Source: CAIOSQ01 sp044359885
Lineage (GTDB): Bacteria > Pseudomonadota > Alphaproteobacteria > CACIAM-22H2
Assembly: GCA_044359885.1 (NCBI GenBank)
Contig: JBIKLI010000253.1
Span: forward strand, 1-6,544
Reading direction: 5' to 3'
DNA length: 6,544 bases
Each line of letters begins with the position of its first letter. Positions within the stretch are counted from its first letter, which is position 1. Made by a program: the position numbers and the translations under genes. Below the pieces are notes generated by a model. It searched no databases. It had not been told where the DNA came from and saw nothing but the letters and a program-made list of their open reading frames with translations. Shown piece after piece: positions 1 through 5,636 of this stretch.

Positions 1-349
1 CGGCCGCCATGGATGCGCCGATCCGGCCCGCGACCATCAACCCGGCGATCACCGGGCCCAGTTCGCGGGTCATCGACAGGACGACGACGGTGGCGACCGC
101 CCCTTCGGCCTGGAAGCGCGCGAAACCGGTGTAGCTCTGCAGCGCCAGGACCATGCCGGTGAACAGCGCCGTCAGGCCGACGACGGGCAGGGAGTAGTAG
201 CCGATGTCCAGCATCTGGCGCAGCGCCAGGGCTGGATAGAAGGGCGGGCGGACGCAATGCGACACCGCGCTGCCGGCGAACAGGGAGATCCGCCCGAGCG
301 CGGCCAAAAAGCCGAGAAAGACCCGACCGATCGTCGCCAGCGGGTTCAT
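1..349 (-). CDS. mlaE: MlaE-type ABC transporter permease, N-terminal part (cut by window edge)
   Basis: This is the first 116 codons of a permease that continues past the left edge. MlaE proteins are the inner-membrane permease of the Mla system, which moves phospholipids between inner and outer membranes with an ATPase (MlaF) and an MCE-domain protein (MlaD). Seen: a hydrophobic N-terminus with an amphipathic stretch (residues 5-30), a membrane segment at about 52-72 (SLPVVGLTALFTGMVLALQ), and the family's conserved loop RELGPVIAGLMVAGRIGAS at 95-113. The ATG overlaps the alr stop codon as ATGA. No clear Shine-Dalgarno sequence precedes it, so translation is probably coupled to alr. The family call is firm. 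The exact substrate is inferred, since mlaF and mlaD would lie outside the window, and an organic-solvent-tolerance paralogue (Ttg2B-like) is the same family under another name. Confidence 0.88.
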   Translation of the reverse strand, partial: MNPLATIGRVFLGFLAALGRISLFAGSAVSHCVRPPFYPALALRQMLDIGYYSLPVVGLTALFTGMVLALQSYTGFARFQAEGAVATVVVLSMTRELGPVIAGLMVAGRIGASMAA

Positions 350-1452
350 GGCCGGCGATAGGCGCGCACGAAGCGCCGCCCAAGCCCGGTCAGAAGCGTG
401 TAGCCGATCGTTCCGGCAACTGCGGCGACCTCGTCGAGGGCAATGCCATCGCCGATCAGCGACACGCGATCGCCGACCCGCAGGCCGGGCGCCTGTCCGG
501 CATCGATCGCGGCCGTGTCCATCGAGATCCGCCCAAGAATGGGCAGGTTCTTGCCGGCGAAGCGGGCATGGCCCCGGCCCGACAGGCTGCGCGGCAATCC
601 ATCGGCATAGCCGCAGCCGATGGTCGCAACCCGCACCGGACCCTCGGCCCGGAACGTGGCCCCGTAGCCGACCGTCTCGGGCGGCGCGATGTCTCGGATC
701 TGGAGCACGGGTGCGGTCAGGCTCACGGTTTCTCGCTGCGGATTCGAACGACCGGGGAGCGGATTGATCCCGTATAGCGCGGCACCAGGACGCGCAAGAT
801 CGAATTGGAAGGAGGGTCCGAGGAAGATCCCCGAACTGTTGGCCAGCGATGCCGGAACCGACGGCCAGCGCTGCCGCAGCGCCCCAAAGCGCGCCAATTG
901 GTCGCGGTTCATGTCCGCGTCTTCCTCGGCACGGGCCAGATGGCTCATGACCAGGACAGGCGCGATCCCCCGGAGCCTGTCCGGATCCGCCGCCAGAGCC
1001 GCCGCATCGCGACCGCAGAAGCCAAGGCGGGACATGCCGGTGTCGAAATGGAGCGCGGCGTCCAGCCGGCGGCCGGTCTGCGCCGCGAAATCGCGCCAAG
1101 TCTCGGCCTGACCGGGGTCGTTCAGGACCGGCACAAGACCGGCGGCGACGAACGTCGCAGCCTCGCCCGGCAGGCATCCGGCCAGCACGAAGATGCGGCA
1201 GGAAGCCGGCAGCGCCCCCCGCAGCGCCACGCCTTCGTCGATCTGGGCGACGAAGAAGTCGCGGCAGCCGGCAGCGGCGAGCGCCGGGGCCACCTCGGCC
1301 GCGCCGAGCCCGTAGGCATCCGCCTTGACCACCGCGGCGCAGGTGCTTCCCGGCGCCAGTCTGGCCGAAAGACCACGCCAGTTGCCGACGACGGCACCGA
1401 GATCGATCTCCAGGATCGCCTGCGAGGGGAGCGGCGCGGACACCGGCCGCAT
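346..1452 (-). CDS. alr: Alanine racemase
   Basis: PLP-dependent racemase interconverting L- and D-alanine in the cytoplasm, supplying D-alanine for peptidoglycan. It has 368 residues, close to the roughly 360 usual for the family. Seen: the PLP-lysine motif VVKADAYG with K43 forming the internal aldimine, the substrate-contacting arginine in DTGMSRLGF (R142), the second catalytic base Tyr263 in VGYGATF, and the GYADG (281-285) and GRISMD (307-312) motifs of the C-terminal beta domain. Both catalytic residues are present, so the enzyme looks active. Its ATG lies 3 nt after the dnaB stop (TGA-GAG-ATG), and its TGA overlaps the mlaE ATG, so the three genes are probably cotranscribed and coupled. 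A separate catabolic racemase (dadX) would usually sit beside dadA. The setting next to dnaB favours the biosynthetic alr. Confidence 0.96.
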   Translation of the reverse strand: MRPVSAPLPSQAILEIDLGAVVGNWRGLSARLAPGSTCAAVVKADAYGLGAAEVAPALAAAGCRDFFVAQIDEGVALRGALPASCRIFVLAGCLPGEAATFVAAGLVPVLNDPGQAETWRDFAAQTGRRLDAALHFDTGMSRLGFCGRDAAALAADPDRLRGIAPVLVMSHLARAEEDADMNRDQLARFGALRQRWPSVPASLANSSGIFLGPSFQFDLARPGAALYGINPLPGRSNPQRETVSLTAPVLQIRDIAPPETVGYGATFRAEGPVRVATIGCGYADGLPRSLSGRGHARFAGKNLPILGRISMDTAAIDAGQAPGLRVGDRVSLIGDGIALDEVAAVAGTIGYTLLTGLGRRFVRAYRRP

Positions 1453-1455
1453 CTC

Positions 1456-2982
1456 TCAGCCCTGATCGTCGTCGAAACGATCGCTGGCCGCGAGGTCGTC
1501 GAACTTGGTGTAGGTGCCGTCGAAGAACAGCCGGACCGTGCCGATCGGTCCATGGCGCTGCTTGCCGATGATGACTTCGGCGACGTTGTGGATTTCCTGG
1601 CCCCGCTGCTGCCATTTCTCGTAGCGGTCGTGGAACTTGTCGTCCTGCTCGTCGGGCCGCCGCGCCGGCTCGGCGCGTGCATGGTAGTATTCCTCCCGGA
1701 ACACGAACATGACGACATCCGCATCCTGCTCGATCGAGCCGGATTCGCGGAGGTCCGACAGCTGGGGCCGCTTGTCCTCGCGCAGCTCGACCGCGCGGCT
1801 GAGCTGGGACAGCGCGATGATCGGGACGTCGAGCTCCTTCGCGATCGCCTTGAGGCCGCGGGTGATGGCGGAGATTTCCTGGACGCGGCTTTCCGGCCGG
1901 GTGCTTGCCGGCAGGGTGAGGAGCTGCAGGTAGTCGACGACGATCATGCCAAGCCCGCTGGTCCGGTGCAGCCGCCTTGCCCGGGTCCGCAGCGCCGAGA
2001 TCGAAAGCGCCGGCGTGTCGTCGATGAAGAGCGGCAGGCGATTGAGGTTCTGGGCGGCTTCCACGAAACGCGGAAAATCCTCGCCACGGACTTCGCCGCG
2101 ACGGATCTTGTCCGACGGGACCTGGGTCACTTCAGACAGCAGGCGCGTCGCCAGCTGCTCGGCCGACATCTCGAGCGAGAAGAAGGCGACCTTCGCGCCT
2201 TCGACCACCTGCCGGCTGCCGTCCTCGGCGATCCGCTCCTTGAACGCGTTCGCCGCGGCGAAGGCCATCTTCGTTGCGAGCGCCGTCTTGCCCATCGACG
2301 GCCGGCCGGCGAGGATGATGAGGTCGGAGGGATGGAAGCCGCCGAGCTTCTTGTCCAGGTCCCTGAGCCCGGTTGTGACGCCCGTGACATGGCTGTCGCG
2401 CTTGTAGGCCTTCTCGGCCATGTCGATGGCCGCCGAGAGCGCGTCGCGGAACGTCGTGAACCCGCCCTCGAACTCGCCGCTGCGCGCCAGATCGAACAGC
2501 TTCTGCTCCGCGCCTTCGATCTGCTCGTTGGCCGTGACATCCAGGTCGAGCGCATAGGCGTCGTTGACCACGTCGCTGCCGAGCGCGATCAGCTGGCGCC
2601 GCAGGTAAAGGTCGTGGACGATGCGGGCGTAGTCCCGCGCGTTGACGACGGCGACGACGGACGCGGCAAGCCGAGCCAGGTATTGCGCGCCACCGATATC
2701 GGTCAGCGTCGCGTCCTGCTCGAATCGAGCCTTGAGCGTCACCGGATTGGCGACGCTGCCGCGCGTGATCGCCTGGCCGATCGCCTCGTAGATGCGGGCA
2801 TGGCGATCATCGGCGAAATGCTGCGGCAGCAGGAATTCGGAAACGCGGTCGAACGCCTTGTTGTTCGCGAGCAGGGCACCGAGCAGCTGCTGCTCGGCTT
2901 CCAGGTTCACCGGAGGGCTGCGATCGCGCGCCTCGTCTGGACGCGCGCGCGGAAGGATCGCGATCGGGTTCGGGTCGGCCAT
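1456..2982 (-). CDS. dnaB: Replicative DNA helicase DnaB
   Basis: Hexameric 5'-3' ATP-dependent helicase that unwinds the replication fork and recruits primase. It has 508 residues. The N-terminal DnaB domain is at about 24-125 (starting PVNLEAEQQLLGALL), a linker helix at about 150-190, and the RecA-like domain at about 198-495. Seen: Walker A AGRPSMGKT (225-233, K232, T233), catalytic glutamate in FSLEMS (E271), Walker B MIVVDYLQL (346-354, D350), SQLSR (392-396), and GKQRHGPIG (473-481) of the DNA-binding loop. Relative to E. coli DnaB there are extra residues at about 249-262 and 436-462, as I recall from alphaproteobacterial DnaBs. There is no intein. The start at 2982 gives the usual N-terminus (MADPNP) but lacks a good Shine-Dalgarno. 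An in-frame GTG 12 nt upstream is an alternative. It follows the rplI hairpin by about 60 nt and leads into alr. Confidence 0.97.
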   Translation of the reverse strand: MADPNPIAILPRARPDEARDRSPPVNLEAEQQLLGALLANNKAFDRVSEFLLPQHFADDRHARIYEAIGQAITRGSVANPVTLKARFEQDATLTDIGGAQYLARLAASVVAVVNARDYARIVHDLYLRRQLIALGSDVVNDAYALDLDVTANEQIEGAEQKLFDLARSGEFEGGFTTFRDALSAAIDMAEKAYKRDSHVTGVTTGLRDLDKKLGGFHPSDLIILAGRPSMGKTALATKMAFAAANAFKERIAEDGSRQVVEGAKVAFFSLEMSAEQLATRLLSEVTQVPSDKIRRGEVRGEDFPRFVEAAQNLNRLPLFIDDTPALSISALRTRARRLHRTSGLGMIVVDYLQLLTLPASTRPESRVQEISAITRGLKAIAKELDVPIIALSQLSRAVELREDKRPQLSDLRESGSIEQDADVVMFVFREEYYHARAEPARRPDEQDDKFHDRYEKWQQRGQEIHNVAEVIIGKQRHGPIGTVRLFFDGTYTKFDDLAASDRFDDDQG

Positions 2983-2990
2983 GGGTGACA

Positions 2991-3019
2991 GCACTACGTC
3001 CCGCCCCGGGCGCGCGCAA
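2991..3019 (-). promoter_or_regulatory. Weak candidate promoter for dnaB-alr-mlaE
   Basis: On the minus strand TTGCGC (3014-3019) is followed after exactly 17 nt by TAGTGC (2991-2996). This is a poor sigma-70 match, especially at -10. It is offered only because a separate promoter is expected after the hairpin at 3055-3088 and because the same -35 word at the same spacing occurs upstream of rpsF. A start site about 7 nt downstream would leave almost no leader before the dnaB ATG at 2982. Inference only. Confidence 0.18.
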
Positions 3020-3045
3020 CGGCGGCGAGGCTGTGGATCGCGTTG

Positions 3046-3088
3046 AAAACGGGAGCCGCCGGCGCCGTGATCGCGCGGCGCCGGCGGC
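3046..3088 (-). terminator. Candidate Rho-independent terminator after rplI
   Basis: A perfect 12-bp inverted repeat (arms 3055-3066 and 3077-3088, GCCGCCGGCGCC and its complement) encloses a 10-nt loop and starts 6 nt after the rplI stop. In the minus-strand transcript the stem is followed by UCCCG and then UUUU (3046-3049). The stem is very stable, but the U-run is short and set back 5 nt, so it may attenuate rather than fully terminate. Position between the ribosomal-protein genes and dnaB supports a transcript boundary. Confidence 0.6.
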
Positions 3089-3094
3089 CGCAGC

Positions 3095-3736
3095 TCAGGC
3101 CGAGGCCGGACCGTCCTTGGACGCGCCCTTGGCCTTGCGCGGCTTCTTTTCGCCCTTGTCGGCCGGCGCCTCTGCGTCGGCCGCGGCTGCGTCGGGCGAG
3201 GGCGCCTCGGGCGCCGCTTCCGCGGCGGGGGCCTCGGCAACCGCCGCAGCCTTGCGACCTTCGGCCTGGGCCTGGGCTTCCTCGGCCGATTGCGCGACGT
3301 TCACCCGCACGTCGACCGACACCTCCGGGTGCAACGCCACGCGGGTCGGATGGATGCCCAGCGCCTTGATCGGCACCTGGAGCAGAACCTGACGGCGGTC
3401 GACTGTGAAGCCCGCCGCGGTGACGGCGTCGGCGATGTCCCGGTTGCTGACCGACCCGTAGAGCTGGCCGGTCTCGCCCGCCTGGCGGATGACGACGACG
3501 GTCAGGCCGTTCATCTTGAGCGCGACGGCTTCTGCCTCGCCCTTGCGGGCAAGGTTCTGCGCGACCAGCTGGGCACGCTGCTTCTCGAAGACCGCGAGAT
3601 TTTCCTTGGTGGCGCGCATCGCCTTCTTCTGCGGCAGCAGGAAGTTCCGGGCATAGCCGGGCTTGACGCGCACGACGTCCCCCATCTGTCCCAGGGCTTC
3701 GACGCGCTCGAGAAGGATGACTTGCGTGGCGCTCAT
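3095..3736 (-). CDS. rplI: Large-subunit ribosomal protein bL9 with long C-terminal tail
   Basis: Ribosomal protein L9 binds 23S rRNA at the base of the L1 stalk and influences translational fidelity. The protein is 213 residues against about 149 in E. coli. Residues 1-149 are a normal L9: an N-terminal rRNA-binding domain (MSATQVILLERVEALGQMGD, then VKPGYARNFLLP at 24-35), a long helix (about 42-75), and a C-terminal domain including LYGSVSNRDIADA (92-104). From about 150 on there is an extra tail rich in Ala, Pro and Glu that turns Lys-rich near the end (about 194-207). The start is supported by GGAG (3745-3748) 8 nt upstream of the ATG and by alignment with the family N-terminus. It lies 47 nt after the DUF2232 gene and ends 6 nt before a strong hairpin. 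Confidence 0.96.
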   Translation of the reverse strand: MSATQVILLERVEALGQMGDVVRVKPGYARNFLLPQKKAMRATKENLAVFEKQRAQLVAQNLARKGEAEAVALKMNGLTVVVIRQAGETGQLYGSVSNRDIADAVTAAGFTVDRRQVLLQVPIKALGIHPTRVALHPEVSVDVRVNVAQSAEEAQAQAEGRKAAAVAEAPAAEAAPEAPSPDAAAADAEAPADKGEKKPRKAKGASKDGPASA

Positions 3737-3783
3737 GGCTCGGTCTCCGGTGTCAGGATCGCTTGGAAATTGGCAGGGATGGA

Positions 3784-4722
3784 TCAGAGGCGGGGCGCAG
3801 GCCCGGCGAAGCGCTCGCGCAGCCGGGTCCAGGGCTCGGCGATGCCGAGCAGCATGACGACGACGATGGCGGGAGCGAACAGGAAGATGGCGCCGTAGGC
3901 CGCCGCCAACAGCGGACCGCGAGCCGGGGAATTCAGCACCATCGCATGCACGACGGCGAGACCGGCGAACGCGAAGCCGACCGCGCAGATCAGCACCAGA
4001 TTGCCACCGACCGCGCCGGAAATGCCGGGGAGGAGGGCGCCGACGCCGGCGATAGCGGCCCCGGTCGCGAACCACGCCGGCAACGCCAGATCGCTCAGCG
4101 CGGGGGTCGGCCGGAGGTTCAGCCCCGCGCGAACGAGGATGAATTGTGCGAGCCCGGCGTTCAGCGCCAGAAGCACGAAGAACCCGATGCCGAGGAACCC
4201 GGGCAGGAAGCCCAGCGTGAAACGAACCAGACGATCGGCGGCCTCGGGCGAAAGATCGGCCGGGCGCAGCTCGGCGGGCAGGGTTTCGAGGACAGCGCGT
4301 GCGCGGGAAACCTGACCTTCGTCCGGCCAGAGCGCCGCCGGCAGCGCCGTCGCGGCGACCGCCAGGACGAGGCCCAGTGCCACCAGCAGCAGCCCAGCCG
4401 GCGGGTACCACCGGCGTTGCCCGTCTTCGATGCGGGTCAGCAGCGCCTGCCGGACCAGGACGGTCGCCGGCAGGCCGACGGCCAGTGCGAAGAAGAAGCC
4501 GAATTCGATCCGGATCAGCAGCGAGGCGACGGCAAAGCTGCTGGCCGTCGCGATCGCCGCGGCCTGCGAACCGAGGGCGAGGCCGACAAGGAATATCGGC
4601 AGCTGGGCGAGGCTCGACAGCACGACCCCGCCAAGCGTCATCGACAATGCCGACAGCGTCAGCGCGGCGGCGAAGACCCCGGCTGCGATCGACAGGATGA
4701 TATGGCGTCCTGGCATGGTCAT
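3784..4722 (-). CDS. DUF2232 family multi-pass membrane protein
   Basis: A 312-residue integral membrane protein of unknown function that resembles the DUF2232 (YybS-like) family. Placement between rpsR and rplI matches the pattern I recall for alphaproteobacteria. Seen: about eight or nine hydrophobic segments, near residues 8-30, 34-52, 54-71, 74-92, 110-131, 168-196, 216-234, 238-262 and 270-294, with a polar region at 132-165 (VSRARAVLETLPAELRPADL). The segment ending SLAQLPIFLVGLALG (37-51) resembles the family's N-terminal signature. The start is uncertain: ATG 4722 is used because it overlaps the stop of a 20-codon ORF as ATGA. ATG 4716 is two codons in, and an in-frame GTG at 4767, 13 nt after rpsR, would add 15 Arg-rich residues. 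None has a good Shine-Dalgarno. The fold hints at a transporter-like or energy-coupling role, but no substrate can be stated. Confidence 0.78.
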   Translation of the reverse strand: MTMPGRHIILSIAAGVFAAALTLSALSMTLGGVVLSSLAQLPIFLVGLALGSQAAAIATASSFAVASLLIRIEFGFFFALAVGLPATVLVRQALLTRIEDGQRRWYPPAGLLLVALGLVLAVAATALPAALWPDEGQVSRARAVLETLPAELRPADLSPEAADRLVRFTLGFLPGFLGIGFFVLLALNAGLAQFILVRAGLNLRPTPALSDLALPAWFATGAAIAGVGALLPGISGAVGGNLVLICAVGFAFAGLAVVHAMVLNSPARGPLLAAAYGAIFLFAPAIVVVMLLGIAEPWTRLRERFAGPAPRL

Positions 4723-4781
4723 GTGACGTGCGACGAGCAGGCGACGGCGCGGCGGCCTCGCAACCACCGCGCCGGTACCAT
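4719..4781 (-). CDS. Possible 20-residue bridging ORF between rpsR and DUF2232 gene
   Basis: A small ORF whose ATG shares one base with the rpsR stop (TGATG) and whose TGA overlaps the DUF2232 ATG at 4722 (ATGA). The peptide begins MVPARWLRGRR and is Arg-rich, with no recognisable domain. The ORF exactly fills the 58-nt gap, so ribosomes leaving rpsR could restart here and be delivered to the DUF2232 start, which lacks its own clear ribosome binding site. It may be a translational relay rather than a functional peptide. It may also be chance, since part of the same DNA would be coding if the GTG at 4767 is the true DUF2232 start. Confidence 0.3.
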   Translation of the reverse strand: MVPARWLRGRRAVACSSHVT

Positions 4782-5080
4782 CATCCCAGAAGATACGGCA
4801 GCAGGCCGAGGAAGCGGGCGCGCTTGATCGCCTGGGCGAGCTCGCGCTGCTTCTTGGTCGACACCGCCGTGATGCGCGACGGGACGATCTTCCCGCGCTC
4901 GGACAGGAAGCGCTGCAGAAGCTTCACGTCCTTGTAATCGATCTTGGGGGCGTTGGGCCCCGAGAACGGGCAGGATTTCCGGCGCCGGAAGAACGGGCGG
5001 CGTCCACCGCCGCCACCGCCGCCCGGCCCGCGGCCTTCGCCCTCGCGGCCCTCGCTGGCCGATGCGTAACCGGACGTCAT
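4781..5080 (-). CDS. rpsR: Small-subunit ribosomal protein bS18 with Gly-rich N-terminal extension
   Basis: S18 binds 16S rRNA in the platform as a dimer with S6. The protein has 99 residues against about 75 in E. coli. The conserved core starts near FFRRRKSCPFSGPNAPKIDY (30-49) and runs through LSERGKIVPSRITAVS (59-74) and KKQRELAQAIKRARFLGLLP (76-95). Residues 4-28 are an added extension (EGREGEGR followed by seven glycines). Only one cysteine (C37) is present, so this is not a zinc-binding form. The ATG overlaps the rpsF stop as ATGA, and a strong GGAGG (5087-5091) encoded in the rpsF tail lies 6 nt upstream, fixing the start. Coupled translation with rpsF would keep the two partners equal. 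Confidence 0.97.
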   Translation of the reverse strand: MTSGYASASEGREGEGRGPGGGGGGGRRPFFRRRKSCPFSGPNAPKIDYKDVKLLQRFLSERGKIVPSRITAVSTKKQRELAQAIKRARFLGLLPYLLG

Positions 5081-5138
5081 GCCTCGCCTCCCTCGCGCGG
5101 TTCATAGTCGCGGCTGCGGCGGCCTTCGCGGCCCTCGC
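5030..5138 (-). repeat. Short in-frame duplicated words shared by rpsR head and rpsF tail
   Basis: Two words occur in both genes in the same order: GCGGCCTTCGC at 5030-5040 and 5119-5129, and TCGCGGCCCTCGC at 5043-5055 and 5126-5138 (plus-strand notation). The spacing between copies differs by 6 nt, a multiple of three, and both copies are read in the same phase, giving the peptide EGRE at S6 residues 111-114 and S18 residues 10-13. This suggests a local duplication with a small in-frame indel. Convergent low-complexity sequence is the alternative. Confidence 0.45.
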
Positions 5139-5466
5139 GCTCGTCGCGACGCTGCAGCATCATCGACGGACCCTCTTCCAAAGCCTCCACACGGATGGTC
5201 ATGTGGCGCAGCACGTCCTCGTTGATCCGCATGTTGCGTTCCATCTCGGCGACAGCCGAAGCCGGCGCGGAGATGTTCATGAGCACATAGTGCCCCTTGC
5301 GGTTTTTCTTGATCCGGAACGCCAGATTCCTGAGGCCCCAATACTCGCGCTTGGTGACCTCGCCGCCATGGTCCTTGACGATGGTGGCGAATTGCTCGGT
5401 CAGGGCCTCGACTTGCGTCGCCGAGATGTCCTGACGCGAGATGAACACGTTCTCGTAGAACGGCAT
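5077..5466 (-). CDS. rpsF: Small-subunit ribosomal protein bS6
   Basis: S6 forms a dimer with S18 on the central domain of 16S rRNA. It has 129 residues. The core is a normal S6: MPFYENVFISRQDIS (1-15), the YWGLRNLAFRIKKNRKGHYV stretch (42-61) that is the family's best signature, and MERNMRINEDVLRHMTIRVE (75-94). From about 105 a charged tail rich in Arg, Glu and Gly extends to the end (EREGREGRRSRD, then REGGEA). It does not end in the Glu-Glu that RimK modifies in E. coli. The start is chosen by the family N-terminus and by AAAGGGAG (5477-5484) upstream; an ORF extending further upstream adds 16 residues not typical of S6. First gene of the minus-strand ribosomal group, overlapping rpsR by ATGA. 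Confidence 0.97.
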   Translation of the reverse strand: MPFYENVFISRQDISATQVEALTEQFATIVKDHGGEVTKREYWGLRNLAFRIKKNRKGHYVLMNISAPASAVAEMERNMRINEDVLRHMTIRVEALEEGPSMMLQRRDEREGREGRRSRDYEPREGGEA

Positions 5467-5476
5467 CGCGCGACTG

Positions 5477-5484
5477 CTCCCTTT
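5477..5484 (-). promoter_or_regulatory. Ribosome binding site of rpsF
   Basis: AAAGGGAG on the minus strand, ending 10 nt before the ATG at 5466. It decides the start of rpsF over the upstream in-frame ATG at 5514, which has no comparable site. It lies only 11 nt downstream of the leader hairpin at 5496-5530, so folding of that region could affect access to it. Confidence 0.7.
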
Positions 5485-5495
5485 GGATGTTTCGC

Positions 5496-5530
5496 GGCCC
5501 GCCGCTCCGGTCAAGGGAGCCGCACGGGCC
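5496..5530 (-). promoter_or_regulatory. Nested stem structure in rpsF leader, possible S6:S18 feedback site
   Basis: In the minus-strand RNA an outer stem GGCCCG/CGGGCC (5525-5530 with 5496-5501) encloses an asymmetric internal loop (UGCG against GG) and an inner stem GCUCC/GGAGC (5516-5520 with 5504-5508) with a 7-nt loop CUUGACC. rpsF leaders in many bacteria carry an S6:S18-binding motif, a stem plus hairpin flanking a bulged CCG. The overall shape and position fit. However, the CCG triplets here fall at stem edges and not in an obvious bulge, so the assignment is tentative. Confidence 0.4.
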
Positions 5531-5532
5531 TA

Positions 5533-5579
5533 GCCGGCAGGATGCCGGCAAGGAGACCGCCCGGATTTCTCCCGGACGG
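5533..5579 (-). repeat. Two further GC-rich hairpins in the rpsF upstream region
   Basis: The first hairpin has GCCGGC arms (5533-5538 and 5544-5549) with a 5-nt loop. The second has 8-bp arms (5557-5564 and 5572-5579) with a 7-nt loop. Its stem is complete in the minus-strand RNA thanks to one G-U pair, but carries an A-C mismatch in the plus-strand RNA, which favours the rpsF leader as its transcript. No U-run follows either, so neither looks like a terminator. Confidence 0.4.
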
Positions 5580-5593
5580 CTTTGGCGAACAGG

Positions 5594-5622
5594 CTTCTAC
5601 AGCCCCGGCACGGCTGGCGCAA
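5594..5622 (-). promoter_or_regulatory. Candidate sigma-70-type promoter of rpsF operon
   Basis: Minus-strand TTGCGC (5617-5622), a 17-nt spacer, and TAGAAG (5594-5599), which matches the TATAAT consensus at 4 of 6 positions. Transcription would start near 5587 and give a leader of about 120 nt containing all three hairpins described. The spacing is ideal, but the -35 match is only moderate. Confidence 0.35.
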
Positions 5623-5636
5623 GGGGCGGCGGCGCG

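Noticed and set aside
805..2988. A 727-codon open frame on the plus strand, antisense to dnaB and alr
   Set aside because: It runs opposite two clearly recognised genes and its peptide is low-complexity, rich in Arg, Asp and Gly, with no domain. Long antisense frames are expected in very GC-rich coding DNA.
2983..3240. N-terminal extension of DnaB upstream of 2982 into the rplI hairpin and tail
   Set aside because: The extra residues are Arg/Pro-rich out-of-frame readings of rplI and the hairpin. The family N-terminus begins at MADPNP. Only the nearby GTG, 12 nt up, remains possible.
3763..4827. A 354-codon plus-strand frame opposite the DUF2232 gene
   Set aside because: The product is dominated by Gln, Arg, Asp and Gly, which is what the complement of a hydrophobic GC-rich gene gives. 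The minus-strand reading has coherent membrane segments and operon context.
4978..5040. Gly-rich stretch at the start of rpsR as a frameshifted or wrong start
   Set aside because: The strong GGAGG and the ATGA overlap with rpsF place the start at 5080, and the frame is continuous into the S18 core, so the extension is real coding sequence.
5467..5514. N-terminal extension of S6 from the upstream in-frame ATG at 5514
   Set aside because: The added residues are not typical of S6, the internal ATG at 5466 matches the family start, and a good ribosome binding site precedes it.
5486..5514. TTGACC-17-AACATC as an rpsF promoter
   Set aside because: The spacing is right, but the implied start site would fall on the ribosome binding site at 5477-5484, leaving no working leader.
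5533..5549. GCCGGC repeats as a transcription terminator
   Set aside because: The stem is only 6 bp and no T-run follows on either strand. It fits better as a leader hairpin.
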